A stretch of 64,000 bases of DNA from Tistrella mobilis KA081020-065 (lineage in GTDB: Bacteria > Pseudomonadota > Alphaproteobacteria > Tistrellales > Tistrellaceae): assembly GCF_000264455.2 (NCBI RefSeq), contig NC_017957.2:620001-684000 (forward strand), read 5' to 3'. The notes beneath the pieces were generated by a model, which saw only the letters and a list, made by a program, of their open reading frames with translations, was not told where the DNA came from and did not search any database. A program made the translations under genes and the position numbers. Positions 18,966-26,794 of this stretch are shown piece after piece; the first letter of the stretch is position 1, and the number at the start of each line of letters is the position of its first letter.

Positions 18966-19525
18966 CCGCGACACCCGATCGCCTGAACGACCCGCCCGCA
19001 CCGGCCGCGGCGCCGCTCCATGGTCTGCGCCGCCTGGTCGACGGCGCCGGCATCGCGGGCGGGCTTGCCGTCGCCCTGATGGCGCTGCATGTGGTGCTGG
19101 ACGTGGCGGCCCGGAACCTGGCCGGGCTGCCGCTGTCGGGCACCACCGAATTCGTCGCCGGCTGGTACATGGTCGCGGTGGTGTTCTGTGCGCTGGGCAG
19201 CGTCCATGCCCGCGGCGACCATATCCGGGTCGATCTGATCGACATGATCGCCGGCCCACGGCTCGACGGCCTGCTCACCCTCTTCACCAGCCTGGTCTTT
19301 CTGGCAGCGGCGGCGGCGATGACCGTCTGGGGCATCGATGATGCGCTCGACGCCACCCTGAGGGGCGAAAGGGTGGAGTTCGCCACCTGGGCGCTGCCGG
19401 TCTGGCCGGGCCGCTGGCTGGTGCCGGCGGGCTTCGCGCTGACCGGTCTCGTCGCCCTGCTCGATCTGGGGCGCGGCCTGCACCGCCTGACCGGTCGCCG
19501 CCCGCCCCGGGGAGACGCCGCATGA
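18962..19525 (+). CDS. TRAP transporter small membrane subunit (DctQ type)
   Basis: 187 aa with four hydrophobic segments (GLAVALMALHVVLDVAARN, GWYMVAVVFCALGSVHARG, LFTSLVFLAAAAAMTVWG, WLVPAGFALTGLVALLDLG). The GTTEFVAGWYM and HARGDHIRVDLI motifs are those of DctQ subunits. It pairs with the large subunit, which it overlaps by 4 bp (ATGA), and overlaps the VOC gene by 4 bp as well. Confidence 0.92.
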   Translation: MTATPDRLNDPPAPAAAPLHGLRRLVDGAGIAGGLAVALMALHVVLDVAARNLAGLPLSGTTEFVAGWYMVAVVFCALGSVHARGDHIRVDLIDMIAGPRLDGLLTLFTSLVFLAAAAAMTVWGIDDALDATLRGERVEFATWALPVWPGRWLVPAGFALTGLVALLDLGRGLHRLTGRRPPRGDAA

Positions 19526-20826
19526 GCCCGGTGCTTCAGGGATGCCTCACCCTGGCCGCGATCCTGCTGCTGATCGGCCTGCGCCTGCCGGTCGGCCTGG
19601 CGCTGGGTGTCGCCGCCTTCATCGGCACCGCCGCCCTGCTGCCGCTGCCGGCCGCGATCAGCGTCATGGCGCGGGTGCCGTATGAATTCTCGGCCAGCTG
19701 GGAATTCTCGGCCGTGCCGCTCTTCCTGCTGATGGGCAATGTCGCCTGGCGTGCGGGCATGACCGACGGCCTGTTCCGCATGGCCGAGCTTGGTCTCGCG
19801 CGGCTGCCGGGCGGGCTTGCGGTTGCAACCAATTTCGCCGCAGCGGGCTTCGGCGCCGCCTCGGGCTCCAGCCTCGCCACCACCGTCTCCATGGGCCGGA
19901 TCGCGATCCCCGAGATGCTGAGGGCCGGCTATCACCCGTCTCTGGCAACGGCGGTCTGCGCCTGTGCCGGCACGCTCGCCGCCCTGATCCCGCCTTCCAT
20001 CCCGCTGATCGTCTACGGCATTCTGGCCGAACAGTCGGTCGCGAAACTGTTCTTCGCCGGCATCGTGCCGGGCCTGCTCACCGCCCTCGCCTATACGGTG
20101 ATGATCGTGCTGCGCTGCCGCTTCAACCCGGCGCTCGCCCCCCGGGTCGAGGTGAAGGCGGCCCCCGGCGAATGGCGGCACCTGCTCACCACCTCGTGGC
20201 CGCTGCCGCTGCTGGCGCTGGTGGTGCTGGGCGGCATCTATGGCGGCTGGTTCTCGCCCATCGAGGCCGGCGGCATCGGTGCGCTGGCCAGCATCGCCTT
20301 CGCCGCCCTGCAGGGCCGGATGGGGCCGCGCCGGCTCTGGCAGGTCTGTCTCGATGCCGCCCGCACCACCGCCGCGATCCTGTTCATCGCCATCGGCGCC
20401 TTCATGCTCACCCGCTACATGACCCTGACCGGCCTGCCGGCGGCGGTGGCGACGGGGGTTGCCGCCCTCGACCTGCCGCCGGTGCTGATGATGGCGGCGA
20501 TGGCGGTGGTCTTCCTGGTGCTCGGCATGTTCCTCGACCCGTTCGGGGTGATGCTGATCTCGATCTCTGTGCTGCTGCCGCTATTCGAACGCATGGGCTA
20601 CGACCTGATCTGGGTCGGCATCATCGTGGTCAAATACATCGAAATCGGCCTGATGACCCCGCCGGTCGGGCTCAACGTCTTTGCGGTCAAATCGATCGCC
20701 CCCGGCATCGGCCTGCCGACCATCTTCCGCGGCGCGCTCTGGTTCCTGCTCGCCGAGGCGGTGGTGATGGTGCTGCTGCTGGGCTTCCCCGACCTCACCC
20801 TCTGGCTGCCCGCGCAGCTGCTCTGA
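19522..20826 (+). CDS. TRAP transporter large permease subunit (DctM type)
   Basis: 434 aa, about a dozen hydrophobic segments. DctM signatures: LRLPVGLALGVAAFIGT, AASGSSLATTVSMGRIAIPEMLRAGY, CAGTLAALIPPSIPLIVYGILAEQSVAKLFFAGIVPG and EIGLMTPPVGLNVFAVKSIAP. It drives sodium- or proton-coupled uptake of the acid bound by the DctP protein encoded at 13807. That binding-protein gene is separated from QM by four catabolic genes, an arrangement that ties uptake and activation into one transcript unit. Confidence 0.95.
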   Translation: MSPVLQGCLTLAAILLLIGLRLPVGLALGVAAFIGTAALLPLPAAISVMARVPYEFSASWEFSAVPLFLLMGNVAWRAGMTDGLFRMAELGLARLPGGLAVATNFAAAGFGAASGSSLATTVSMGRIAIPEMLRAGYHPSLATAVCACAGTLAALIPPSIPLIVYGILAEQSVAKLFFAGIVPGLLTALAYTVMIVLRCRFNPALAPRVEVKAAPGEWRHLLTTSWPLPLLALVVLGGIYGGWFSPIEAGGIGALASIAFAALQGRMGPRRLWQVCLDAARTTAAILFIAIGAFMLTRYMTLTGLPAAVATGVAALDLPPVLMMAAMAVVFLVLGMFLDPFGVMLISISVLLPLFERMGYDLIWVGIIVVKYIEIGLMTPPVGLNVFAVKSIAPGIGLPTIFRGALWFLLAEAVVMVLLLGFPDLTLWLPAQLL

Positions 20827-20841
20827 AGGAAGCGATCCCCG

Positions 20842-21276
20842 ATGACCTTCGACGATCTGAAATCCCTGGTCGCCTCGGCCGAATACCACAAATTCCTGAA
20901 GGTGGAGCCGGTGGAGGCCGATCCGGAGAAAGGCGTGGTGGTGCTGAAACTCGCCTTCGACCCGGCCTATACGATCTTCGCAAAGGCCGGCAACTATCAT
21001 GGCGGCGTCACCGCGGCACTGATCGACGTGGCCGGTGCCATGGCCTGTTCGGTGATGACCGGCTATCCCACGCCCACCATCAACCTCCGGGTCGACTATA
21101 TGCAGGCGCCGCGCAGAACCGGCCTCACCGCCCGGGGCGAGGTCCGCCGGATCGGCAAGGCGATCGGCGTCGCCGACGTCACCATCACCGATGATGCGGG
21201 CGAGATCTGCGTCATCGGCCGCGGCACCTTCTCGACCGTCGACCCGCGGCCGAAGCTGATGACGCCCGAGGCCTGA
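20842..21276 (+). CDS. Hotdog-fold thioesterase (PaaI-like)
   Basis: 144 aa. PaaI/4HBT-like pattern: NYHGGVTAALIDVAGAMACSVMTG (with the helix carrying the catalytic acidic residue), then TPTINLRVDYMQAPRRTGLTARGEVRRIGKAIGVADVTITDD. It hydrolyses acyl- or aroyl-CoA thioesters, probably rescuing CoA from stalled intermediates of the ligase pathway. It lies 15 bp after the DctM gene, last of the operon. Confidence 0.88.
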   Translation: MTFDDLKSLVASAEYHKFLKVEPVEADPEKGVVVLKLAFDPAYTIFAKAGNYHGGVTAALIDVAGAMACSVMTGYPTPTINLRVDYMQAPRRTGLTARGEVRRIGKAIGVADVTITDDAGEICVIGRGTFSTVDPRPKLMTPEA

Positions 21277-21322
21277 TCACCTCAGACCCCTGAACACCCC
21301 AGCCCCCTGAACACCTCAGACC
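21272..21322. repeat. 17-bp imperfect tandem repeat (x3) bridging two stop codons
   Basis: Units at 21272-21288, 21289-21305 and 21306-21322, of the form CCTGA(T/A)CACC(T/C)CAG(A/C)CC. The first contains the thioesterase stop codon; the third contains the stop codon of the convergent gene at 21316. The array therefore fills the whole convergent gap. Confidence 0.75.
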
Positions 21323-21795
21323 CCCGGCAGGGGCACGTAGATCGTCACCAGTTCCAGCCCGCCCGTGGCGCCGAATTGCAGATGCAGGATGTCCGCGCCC
21401 AGATCATACGAGATCCAGCGCGGCACGGTGCGGCGGAGCGTGCGGCTGAACGTGCCGCCGCCCTGGTTGCGGATGTCGCCGAGCGCGGCGCGGATCGGTG
21501 CCTCTTCGGCGCCGAAGGTGAGACCAGCCGGCAGGCTGCCCGCGAAACCGGCCGAATTCTCATAGCCGGGGCTGTAGAAATGGACGGCCTCGACATGCAG
21601 CGTCTCGCCCTCTTCGCCGGTCACCCAGGGGGCGGTCTTGAACATGACCGCCACCCCGTGGCGCTGCAGGCGGATGAAGCCGGTCCAGTCCACCCGCTCC
21701 AGCCCGTCGGGGGCGACGCGTATCAGTGCCTGCACCGCCGGATCGTCGACCGGGCGGCGCAGCAGGCGGCGAAAGGTTTCGGCGTCGGTGGACAT
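21316..21795 (-). CDS. Hypothetical soluble protein
   Basis: 159 aa, no family I can name with certainty. It opens with ETFRRLLRRPVDDPAVQALI and then has alternating beta strands with SPGYENSAGFAGSLPAGLTFG, followed by a helix with IRAALGDIRNQGGG and a C-terminal DILHLQFGATGGLELVTIYVPLP. The 'domain-pair with LPxGL' look recalls small cytoplasmic proteins often annotated as unknown and sometimes as immunity proteins, but no toxin gene is adjacent. No signal peptide. Convergent with the TRAP operon. Confidence 0.65.
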   Translation of the reverse strand: MSTDAETFRRLLRRPVDDPAVQALIRVAPDGLERVDWTGFIRLQRHGVAVMFKTAPWVTGEEGETLHVEAVHFYSPGYENSAGFAGSLPAGLTFGAEEAPIRAALGDIRNQGGGTFSRTLRRTVPRWISYDLGADILHLQFGATGGLELVTIYVPLPGV

Positions 21796-21878
21796 CGGCA
21801 GACGGGACCCGCAGGGTGCAGGGGCACGGAACCGGCCTTGCGGCCGGTTCCGGCATTATGCACCGGATCGCCCCCGGA

Positions 21879-24527
21879 TCAGAAGCGGAGCGTCGCCGAG
21901 GCATAAAGCGTCCGGCCCGGCCCCGGCTGGTTCACCAGCCCCAGCGGGTCGATGTAATAGCGGTCGGTCAGGTTCATCACCGACAGGCTGGTGGTCAGGT
22001 TCTCGTTGATCTCGATATCCGCAAACAGATCCACCAGGGTATAGGGCTTCCAGTTCACCTGAGAGATGAACTGCGATGCGCCCTGGGCGGTGACGTCGCC
22101 ATGGCCGATCGCCCGGGGTCCGATGTGCGAGACCCGGCCGCCCAGCGTCAGCATGTCGTCGAACAGCAGCTGCGAGAGCGTCAGGTCGGCCGAATATTCC
22201 GGCGGCACATGATTGGTGGCATAGTCGCCATAGAGCGATTTGTCGATGCAGCTGCCCGAGGTGCGGCAGAATTCGACGTTGAGATAATAGTTGGCGGCAA
22301 ACTCGGCGGTGAAGCCGCCCTGGCGATAGCGGCCCGAGATTTCGAGACCCTCGAACTTCGCGCGGTCCAGATTGTAGATGTGCATGCTCCAGTAATTTTG
22401 CTCCGTGTTGTGATACCATTCGCGGGCGATGTAATCGGTCACATCCCAATTGAAGTAGCTGAGCTTGACCATGGCATCGTCGGCAGGGTCGATCACGCCG
22501 CGCAGGCGCTGGTTGACGCCCAGCTCCCAATTCCGCGACCGTTCCGGCGTGACGTCGGGGTTGACGCCCATGGTGAAGGCCGATGCGGTCTCGATCAGGC
22601 TGGGCGCCCGCATCACGTTGGAATAATTGACATAGAGCTGGGTGCCGTCGAAGGGCTCCACCGTCACGCCCAGCGACGGGCTGAAGCCGCCATCGCTGAA
22701 GCGCGTGTCGTAGTCATAGCCGCGTTCAAGATAGGGATCGTTGCGATCCTGGGTCCGGAAGTGCATGTAGCGCAGGCCGCCATTCACCGTCAGCCAGTCG
22801 GTCGCCTCCCACGCGGCCTTGACGAACCCGGCCGCCTCCTCGCGCTTCGCGTCGCGATAGTCCAGCCAGGTTTCGGCCTCGCGGGTGCCGTCGCTCGGCC
22901 GCGTGTCCTCGCCGCGATAGGACAGGCCATAGGTGAAGGTCGTATCGCCGAAGCCGGTCGCCACCCGGCTGATATTGGTGATCTCCGCCCCCCACATATC
23001 GGTGTCGGAACCGGCGCGGAAATCGCCCGGCTTCGGCAGCTGCCAGCCGGTGCGGAGCGGGTTGCGCAGTTCCAGATGCGACCAGTAGAGATTGGCCTTC
23101 AGGTCGATCAGCGGTTCGCCCTCGGGCTTCCAGCGATAGTTGAAGGTGCCGGTATCCAGCCAGGTGCCGGCGGTCTGGCCCAGCTGGACCGCCTGCGAGT
23201 TCTCGCCGGTCAGCCGCGAGGCGATGCGGTCGCCGGCCTCGCTGCGGAATTTGGTATAGCCCAGCTGCACCGCATGGCCGTCGCCGAAGCGCAGCCCGGC
23301 CTTGCCCAGCCACGAGCTGGTTTCAAGCTCGGTGTTCAGCACCTCTTCGCCCGCGCGGTAATTGGCGATGCCGTCATTCTGGTAGCGGGCATCGACTTGG
23401 GCGCAGCTGCCCCAGCTGGTGCAGTATTCGCCCGGCCCCAGATTGGTGACGGTGGCCGCCGGGCCATGGCTGCCGGCATGGTAATTGCCTTGTTTGCGAT
23501 AGGCATAGGCGGCGAGCAGATCGATATCGGCATCGCGATAGGCGGCGACCGCGCTGCCCGACCCGCTGGTCGGCTCCGCCCAGCCGGGCCGGTCGAGGCC
23601 GGTGGGGCTGGCGGTCGGTGCCGCCGGCGAATTCGACGGCCAGGCATAGCCCGATGTATCACCCGCCTTGGGCGACGAGGTGTTGGTGCCGAATCCGCCC
23701 TTCAGCCGGACGCCGAAATCCTCACCCTCCTGCACGATGTCCCGGGCCGAGAGCGTGCGCATCGCCACCGTGCCCGCCGTGCCGAAGGACGACACGTCGG
23801 AGCCCTTGGTGATGTCCACCTCGGCCAGCAGGTCGGGATCGACGAAGGTGCGGTTCGACGCGCCCTGATAGCCCTGATAGACGGTCACCAGATTCTCGGC
23901 CCCGTCGATCGTGGTCGCCACCCGGCCCATGCCCTGCATGCCCCGGATGTTGACGTCGACCGATCCGGCGCCGTTGCGCGCCTCGCCCGACATCACGCCG
24001 GGCACGCCGCGGAAGATGTCGGCGGGGCTGCTGCCGCGGAAGCGCTGGATGGTTTCGCCCGAAATATGCGCCACCGGCGCCGCCGTCTCATAGGGTTTGT
24101 CGGTTGCAGGTATGGCGCTTGTCACCACCAGCGGCTGCAACTGTCGGGCATCTCCGGTCTCCGGTGCCGGCTGGATGATCACCGCCTCGCCGCTGAACCG
24201 CCAGGTGAGCCCCGTGCCCGCCAGCAGCCGGGCCAGCGCCATATCGTCGGTATAGCGGCCGGCGAGCCCGGCGGTGGACCGGCCGCGCAGCAGTTCGCCA
24301 TCGGCCACCACCTGCCGGCCGGTCACCTCGGAAAACCGCACCAGCGCCCCGGCCAGCGGCTGGGCCGCGATCTCATAGGCCCGCACCGCGGCCACCTCGG
24401 CCGCCACCGGTGCCGGCGCCACCGGCAGCATCGCCCCGGTCATGAGAAACACCAGCGTCGCGGCGCCCCATCCCGCCCCGTGAGCCCGTCCTGTGCCGTG
24501 CCCTCGTCTCGTCATGTGATCCGGCAT
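21879..24527 (-). CDS. TonB-dependent heme/hemophore-type receptor with STN domain
   Basis: About 882 aa from the ATG at 24527 (AAGGA upstream; an ATG at 24554 is also in frame). Signal peptide, then an STN signalling domain (YEIAAQPLAGALVRFSEVTGRQV), plug domain with SVDVNIRGMQGMGRVATTIDGAEN and VYQGYQGASNRTFVDPDLL, then a 22-strand barrel ending in aromatic ATLRF. The plug wording is that of the hemoglobin/transferrin/HasR class, so heme or hemophore is the likely ligand. The STN domain should touch the FecR-like protein encoded just upstream, giving cell-surface signalling to the sigma factor. Confidence 0.92.
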   Translation of the reverse strand: MPDHMTRRGHGTGRAHGAGWGAATLVFLMTGAMLPVAPAPVAAEVAAVRAYEIAAQPLAGALVRFSEVTGRQVVADGELLRGRSTAGLAGRYTDDMALARLLAGTGLTWRFSGEAVIIQPAPETGDARQLQPLVVTSAIPATDKPYETAAPVAHISGETIQRFRGSSPADIFRGVPGVMSGEARNGAGSVDVNIRGMQGMGRVATTIDGAENLVTVYQGYQGASNRTFVDPDLLAEVDITKGSDVSSFGTAGTVAMRTLSARDIVQEGEDFGVRLKGGFGTNTSSPKAGDTSGYAWPSNSPAAPTASPTGLDRPGWAEPTSGSGSAVAAYRDADIDLLAAYAYRKQGNYHAGSHGPAATVTNLGPGEYCTSWGSCAQVDARYQNDGIANYRAGEEVLNTELETSSWLGKAGLRFGDGHAVQLGYTKFRSEAGDRIASRLTGENSQAVQLGQTAGTWLDTGTFNYRWKPEGEPLIDLKANLYWSHLELRNPLRTGWQLPKPGDFRAGSDTDMWGAEITNISRVATGFGDTTFTYGLSYRGEDTRPSDGTREAETWLDYRDAKREEAAGFVKAAWEATDWLTVNGGLRYMHFRTQDRNDPYLERGYDYDTRFSDGGFSPSLGVTVEPFDGTQLYVNYSNVMRAPSLIETASAFTMGVNPDVTPERSRNWELGVNQRLRGVIDPADDAMVKLSYFNWDVTDYIAREWYHNTEQNYWSMHIYNLDRAKFEGLEISGRYRQGGFTAEFAANYYLNVEFCRTSGSCIDKSLYGDYATNHVPPEYSADLTLSQLLFDDMLTLGGRVSHIGPRAIGHGDVTAQGASQFISQVNWKPYTLVDLFADIEINENLTTSLSVMNLTDRYYIDPLGLVNQPGPGRTLYASATLRF

Positions 24528-24659
24528 TCCCGGCCGTCCTTCCCTGTCGGTCATGTCCCACGATCGGCCGCCTGCGCGCGGCCCTCATGATCCAGACACC
24601 CCAGGGGCGAGGGGTTATGATCCGGCCTGTGCTTTTTTTTGCGGGACAGCGGCTTTTTT

Positions 24660-25589
24660 TCAGCCCGCCCGTGTGACCAGGGCGAGGCCCGCCAGGCGGC
24701 GGATCCTGAGATCCAGCGTCTCGGCCAGGATGTCGAGCGCCTGATCGGGCCGGGTCAGGTCGAAGACGGCGGTCACCTTCAGACCTGCGACCCGGTCGCC
24801 GCCGAGCAGGATCCGGCCCGGGCGGTAGCGGTCCAGGTCCTCGACCACCGCCGCCAGCGTCTCGTCCTCGAAAACGATCCGGTCGCGGCGCCAGGCCAGC
24901 ACCTCCTGCGCGCGGCAGGGGCGGGGCGCTCCGGCGGCACGATCGTCGAAGGCCGATCGGTGGCCCGCCGCCAGATCGACCGGCGCCCCGGCGGCGGGAT
25001 GCAGGCGAAGCCCGCCCTCCAGCGCCGCCGCGATGGTCACGCCGCCGCGGCGCTTCACGTCGAACGCGGCGCCCGCGGTGGCGGTCATCAGCCCCTGGCC
25101 GGTGCGCAGCACGAAGGGGCGCGGATCGGCCGCCGGGCGAAACCAGGCCTCGCCCGCCTCCAGCGTGACCAGCCGCCGGCTGCCGTCGAGCCGGGTGGAC
25201 AGGGCCGAGCGCCCGCCCAGCTCCACCCGGCTGCCATCGGCAAGCACCAGCTGGCGGCGTTCGCCGGTGCCGGTCGTCTCGTCGGCCAGCAGCCGGCCGG
25301 GGGCCACCAGCTGCGATGCGGCCGCACCCGCCATCAGCGCCACGCCACCGGTCAGCACCGCCCGCCGGCCGACCCGCCGCCGTGTCTGCATCCGCTGCCA
25401 GGCGGGTTTCACCGCACCGAACCGGTCCCACAGCTCTTCCGCCCGGGCATAGGCGGCAACGCGCCCCTCGCCGCCGGCCAGCCAGCGGGCGAAGGCGGCA
25501 CGATCCTCTGCCGCCACCGGTTCCTCGTTCAGCAGCAGGAACCAGCGCATCGCCGCGGCGCGGTCATCCTCGTCGATCATGGCCGCCAT
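24660..25589 (-). CDS. FecR-family anti-sigma / signalling protein
   Basis: 309 aa. The N-terminal cytoplasmic domain (MRWFLLLNEEPVAAEDRAAFARWLAG) is the DUF4880 sigma-binding helix bundle. One membrane segment near residues 75-95 begins with RRRVGRRAVLTGGVALMAGAAAS, a twin-arginine-like sequence. The periplasmic FecR domain (LADGSRVELGGRSALSTRL...LEAGEAWF) and a C-terminal STN-like segment follow. It relays receptor occupancy to the sigma factor. The start codon overlaps the sigma-factor stop (ATGA), so they are translationally coupled. Confidence 0.92.
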   Translation of the reverse strand: MAAMIDEDDRAAAMRWFLLLNEEPVAAEDRAAFARWLAGGEGRVAAYARAEELWDRFGAVKPAWQRMQTRRRVGRRAVLTGGVALMAGAAASQLVAPGRLLADETTGTGERRQLVLADGSRVELGGRSALSTRLDGSRRLVTLEAGEAWFRPAADPRPFVLRTGQGLMTATAGAAFDVKRRGGVTIAAALEGGLRLHPAAGAPVDLAAGHRSAFDDRAAGAPRPCRAQEVLAWRRDRIVFEDETLAAVVEDLDRYRPGRILLGGDRVAGLKVTAVFDLTRPDQALDILAETLDLRIRRLAGLALVTRAG

Positions 25590-26092
25590 CAGCCGAGCGC
25601 CCGATCCAGATCGGCCATGGCCGAGGCGATCTGCGAGATCACCGTGTTGCGCGAGATGCCCATGCGCCCGGCGATCTGGGCGTAGCTCAACCCCGCCAGC
25701 CGGCTGAGCACGAAGACCTGCCGCCGCCGCCGGGGCAGGGCCTCGATCGCCTTCAGCAGCCGCCGCAGCTCCGCCCGGTGGATCACGGTGTCTTCCGGGC
25801 TCGCGACCGGCGCCGGAATCGCGGCCATCGCCGCATCGTCCAGCGCCACCTCGCCATGGCGTTTCGCATTGCGCAGATGGTTGAGGGTCAGATTGCGCAC
25901 CGCCGCGGTGATATAGGCCTGGCTCACCGGCGGCGGCTCGGCATGGCTGCTGCGGCCCAGCAGGTTGACGAAGGCCTGCTGCACGAGATCCTCGGCCGTG
26001 ACCGGATCGCCCAGAATCCGCCGCGCGATCGCCCGCAGACGATCGCGTTCATGGCCATACAGCCTGGATATGGAGAGTGCGCGCGTCGCCAC
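25589..26092 (-). CDS. FecI-like ECF sigma factor
   Basis: 167 aa. Region 2 (RILGDPVTAEDLVQQAFVNLL, then QAYITAAVRNLTLNHLRNAKR) and region 4 (LRRLLKAIEALPRRRRQVFVLSRLAGLSYAQIAGRMGISRNTVISQI) are complete, as in iron-uptake ECF sigma factors. It should direct transcription of the receptor gene. A Fur-like dyad lies about 85 bp upstream of the start codon, consistent with iron repression of the sigma gene. Confidence 0.94.
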   Translation of the reverse strand: MATRALSISRLYGHERDRLRAIARRILGDPVTAEDLVQQAFVNLLGRSSHAEPPPVSQAYITAAVRNLTLNHLRNAKRHGEVALDDAAMAAIPAPVASPEDTVIHRAELRRLLKAIEALPRRRRQVFVLSRLAGLSYAQIAGRMGISRNTVISQIASAMADLDRALG

Positions 26093-26175
26093 CCCTCCCC
26101 GCCTCCCTGATCGGTGATCTGCGGTGGATGATGCTGGCGGCTGGCTGACGGCAGTCTAACGGGCGGCGCAGATTA

Positions 26176-26204
26176 TGACAATGCGTCTCATTCTCATATT
26201 GTCA
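26176..26204. promoter_or_regulatory. Fur/Irr-like dyad before the FecI-FecR-receptor operon
   Basis: Arms TGACAAT and ATTGTCA, perfect over 7 bp, flank an AT-rich core with TCTCATTCTCAT, close to the AATGAGAAT-type half-sites of Fur boxes. It sits upstream of the sigma-factor gene in an otherwise GC-rich region. Iron or heme control is inferred from this plus the regulated genes. Confidence 0.6.
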
Positions 26205-26213
26205 CGAAGAAGA

Positions 26214-26241
26214 GGGCGCCCGGTTGTCCGAGGCGCCCTTT
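26214..26241 (-). terminator. Terminator of the RiPP operon
   Basis: Stem GGGCGCC/GGCGCCC with an 11-nt loop. Read leftward it is followed by TCTTCTTCG; read rightward by TTTT. It lies 25 bp beyond the stop codon of the 48-aa precursor gene and separates that operon from the sigma-factor promoter. Confidence 0.7.
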
Positions 26242-26265
26242 TCCGGCAGCGGGTACCGGCCGGGA

Positions 26266-26412
26266 TCAGGGCGGCGGCAGGGACACGGTCGCCCCGTCAA
26301 GGAACGGGCCGGCTGCCCCTTGCGCCTCATTGAGATTGAGCCGGATGACCTCAGGCTCGATCCAGCTTTCCCGGCCATCCGGCCGGTCGCCGGCGATGTC
26401 GTGATCGATCAT
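26266..26412 (-). CDS. Candidate RiPP (lasso-type) precursor peptide
   Basis: 48 codons, short enough to be missed by gene callers. ATG at 26412 has a strong site GAGGAAAGGA 8 nt upstream. The first 31 residues look like a leader: charged start, then WIEPEVIRLNL, which matches the Y-x-x-P-x-L recognition motif read by lasso B1/RRE proteins with W and V substituted. The remaining 17 residues are GAAGPFLDGATVSLPPP. Gly32 and Asp39 are spaced 1 to 8, the exact geometry of a lasso macrolactam ring, leaving a 9-residue tail. The usual Thr at core minus 2 is Ala. It lies 76 bp after the PqqD-type gene. Lasso class is inference; precursor status is strongly suggested by context. Confidence 0.7.
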   Translation of the reverse strand: MIDHDIAGDRPDGRESWIEPEVIRLNLNEAQGAAGPFLDGATVSLPPP

Positions 26413-26488
26413 ATGATCCGTCCTTTCCTCTGACAGAGTTCGTCGCGTGTATCGTCAATATCTGCGCGATGCAGATCTCTGACGGCCA

Positions 26489-26794
26489 TCATGTCACGAC
26501 CAGCCCGGCCGCGACCAGATCGCCCAGCACCTTCTCCACGGCCGCAAGGCTGGTCGCCTCGTCGACCGCGAAGCGGGCACGAAGTCTTGCCGCCAGATCG
26601 CGGCCGCTCTTCGGGGTTTCGAGCCCGTCCCAGACGGCCGCCGCACTGCGGTTGAGGCCCAGAATATCGCCGGTCTCGGGGTTCATCAGCACGACATCGC
26701 CATTGAGCGGCGTTGCCATCACGCCGGGGGCGCGGGTGTACACGCGGTCGGGATCGATGGTGGCCGGACTGGTCAAAGGGGTCTGGCTGGTCAT
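26489..26794 (-). CDS. PqqD-family peptide-recognition protein (RRE)
   Basis: 101 aa. PqqD/RRE pattern: VYTRAPGVMATPLNGDVVLMNPETGDILGLNRSAAAVWDGLETPKSGRDLAARLRARFAVDEATSLAAVEKVLGDLVAAGLV, i.e. three beta strands then three helices. These domains bind the leader of ribosomal peptides and present it to modifying enzymes. Its start overlaps the kinase stop (ATGA). With the asparagine-synthetase homologue and the small peptide gene it forms the B1-type part of a lasso-like system. Confidence 0.9.
   Translation of the reverse strand: MTSQTPLTSPATIDPDRVYTRAPGVMATPLNGDVVLMNPETGDILGLNRSAAAVWDGLETPKSGRDLAARLRARFAVDEATSLAAVEKVLGDLVAAGLVVT

Noticed and set aside
21316-21795. Immunity protein of a toxin system
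   Set aside because: The fold pattern is loosely similar, but no toxin gene or secretion apparatus is nearby.
26224-26433. Plus-strand 69-codon frame opposite the RiPP precursor
   Set aside because: No ribosome site, overlaps the terminator, atypical composition; the minus-strand frame has a strong ribosome site and fits its neighbours.
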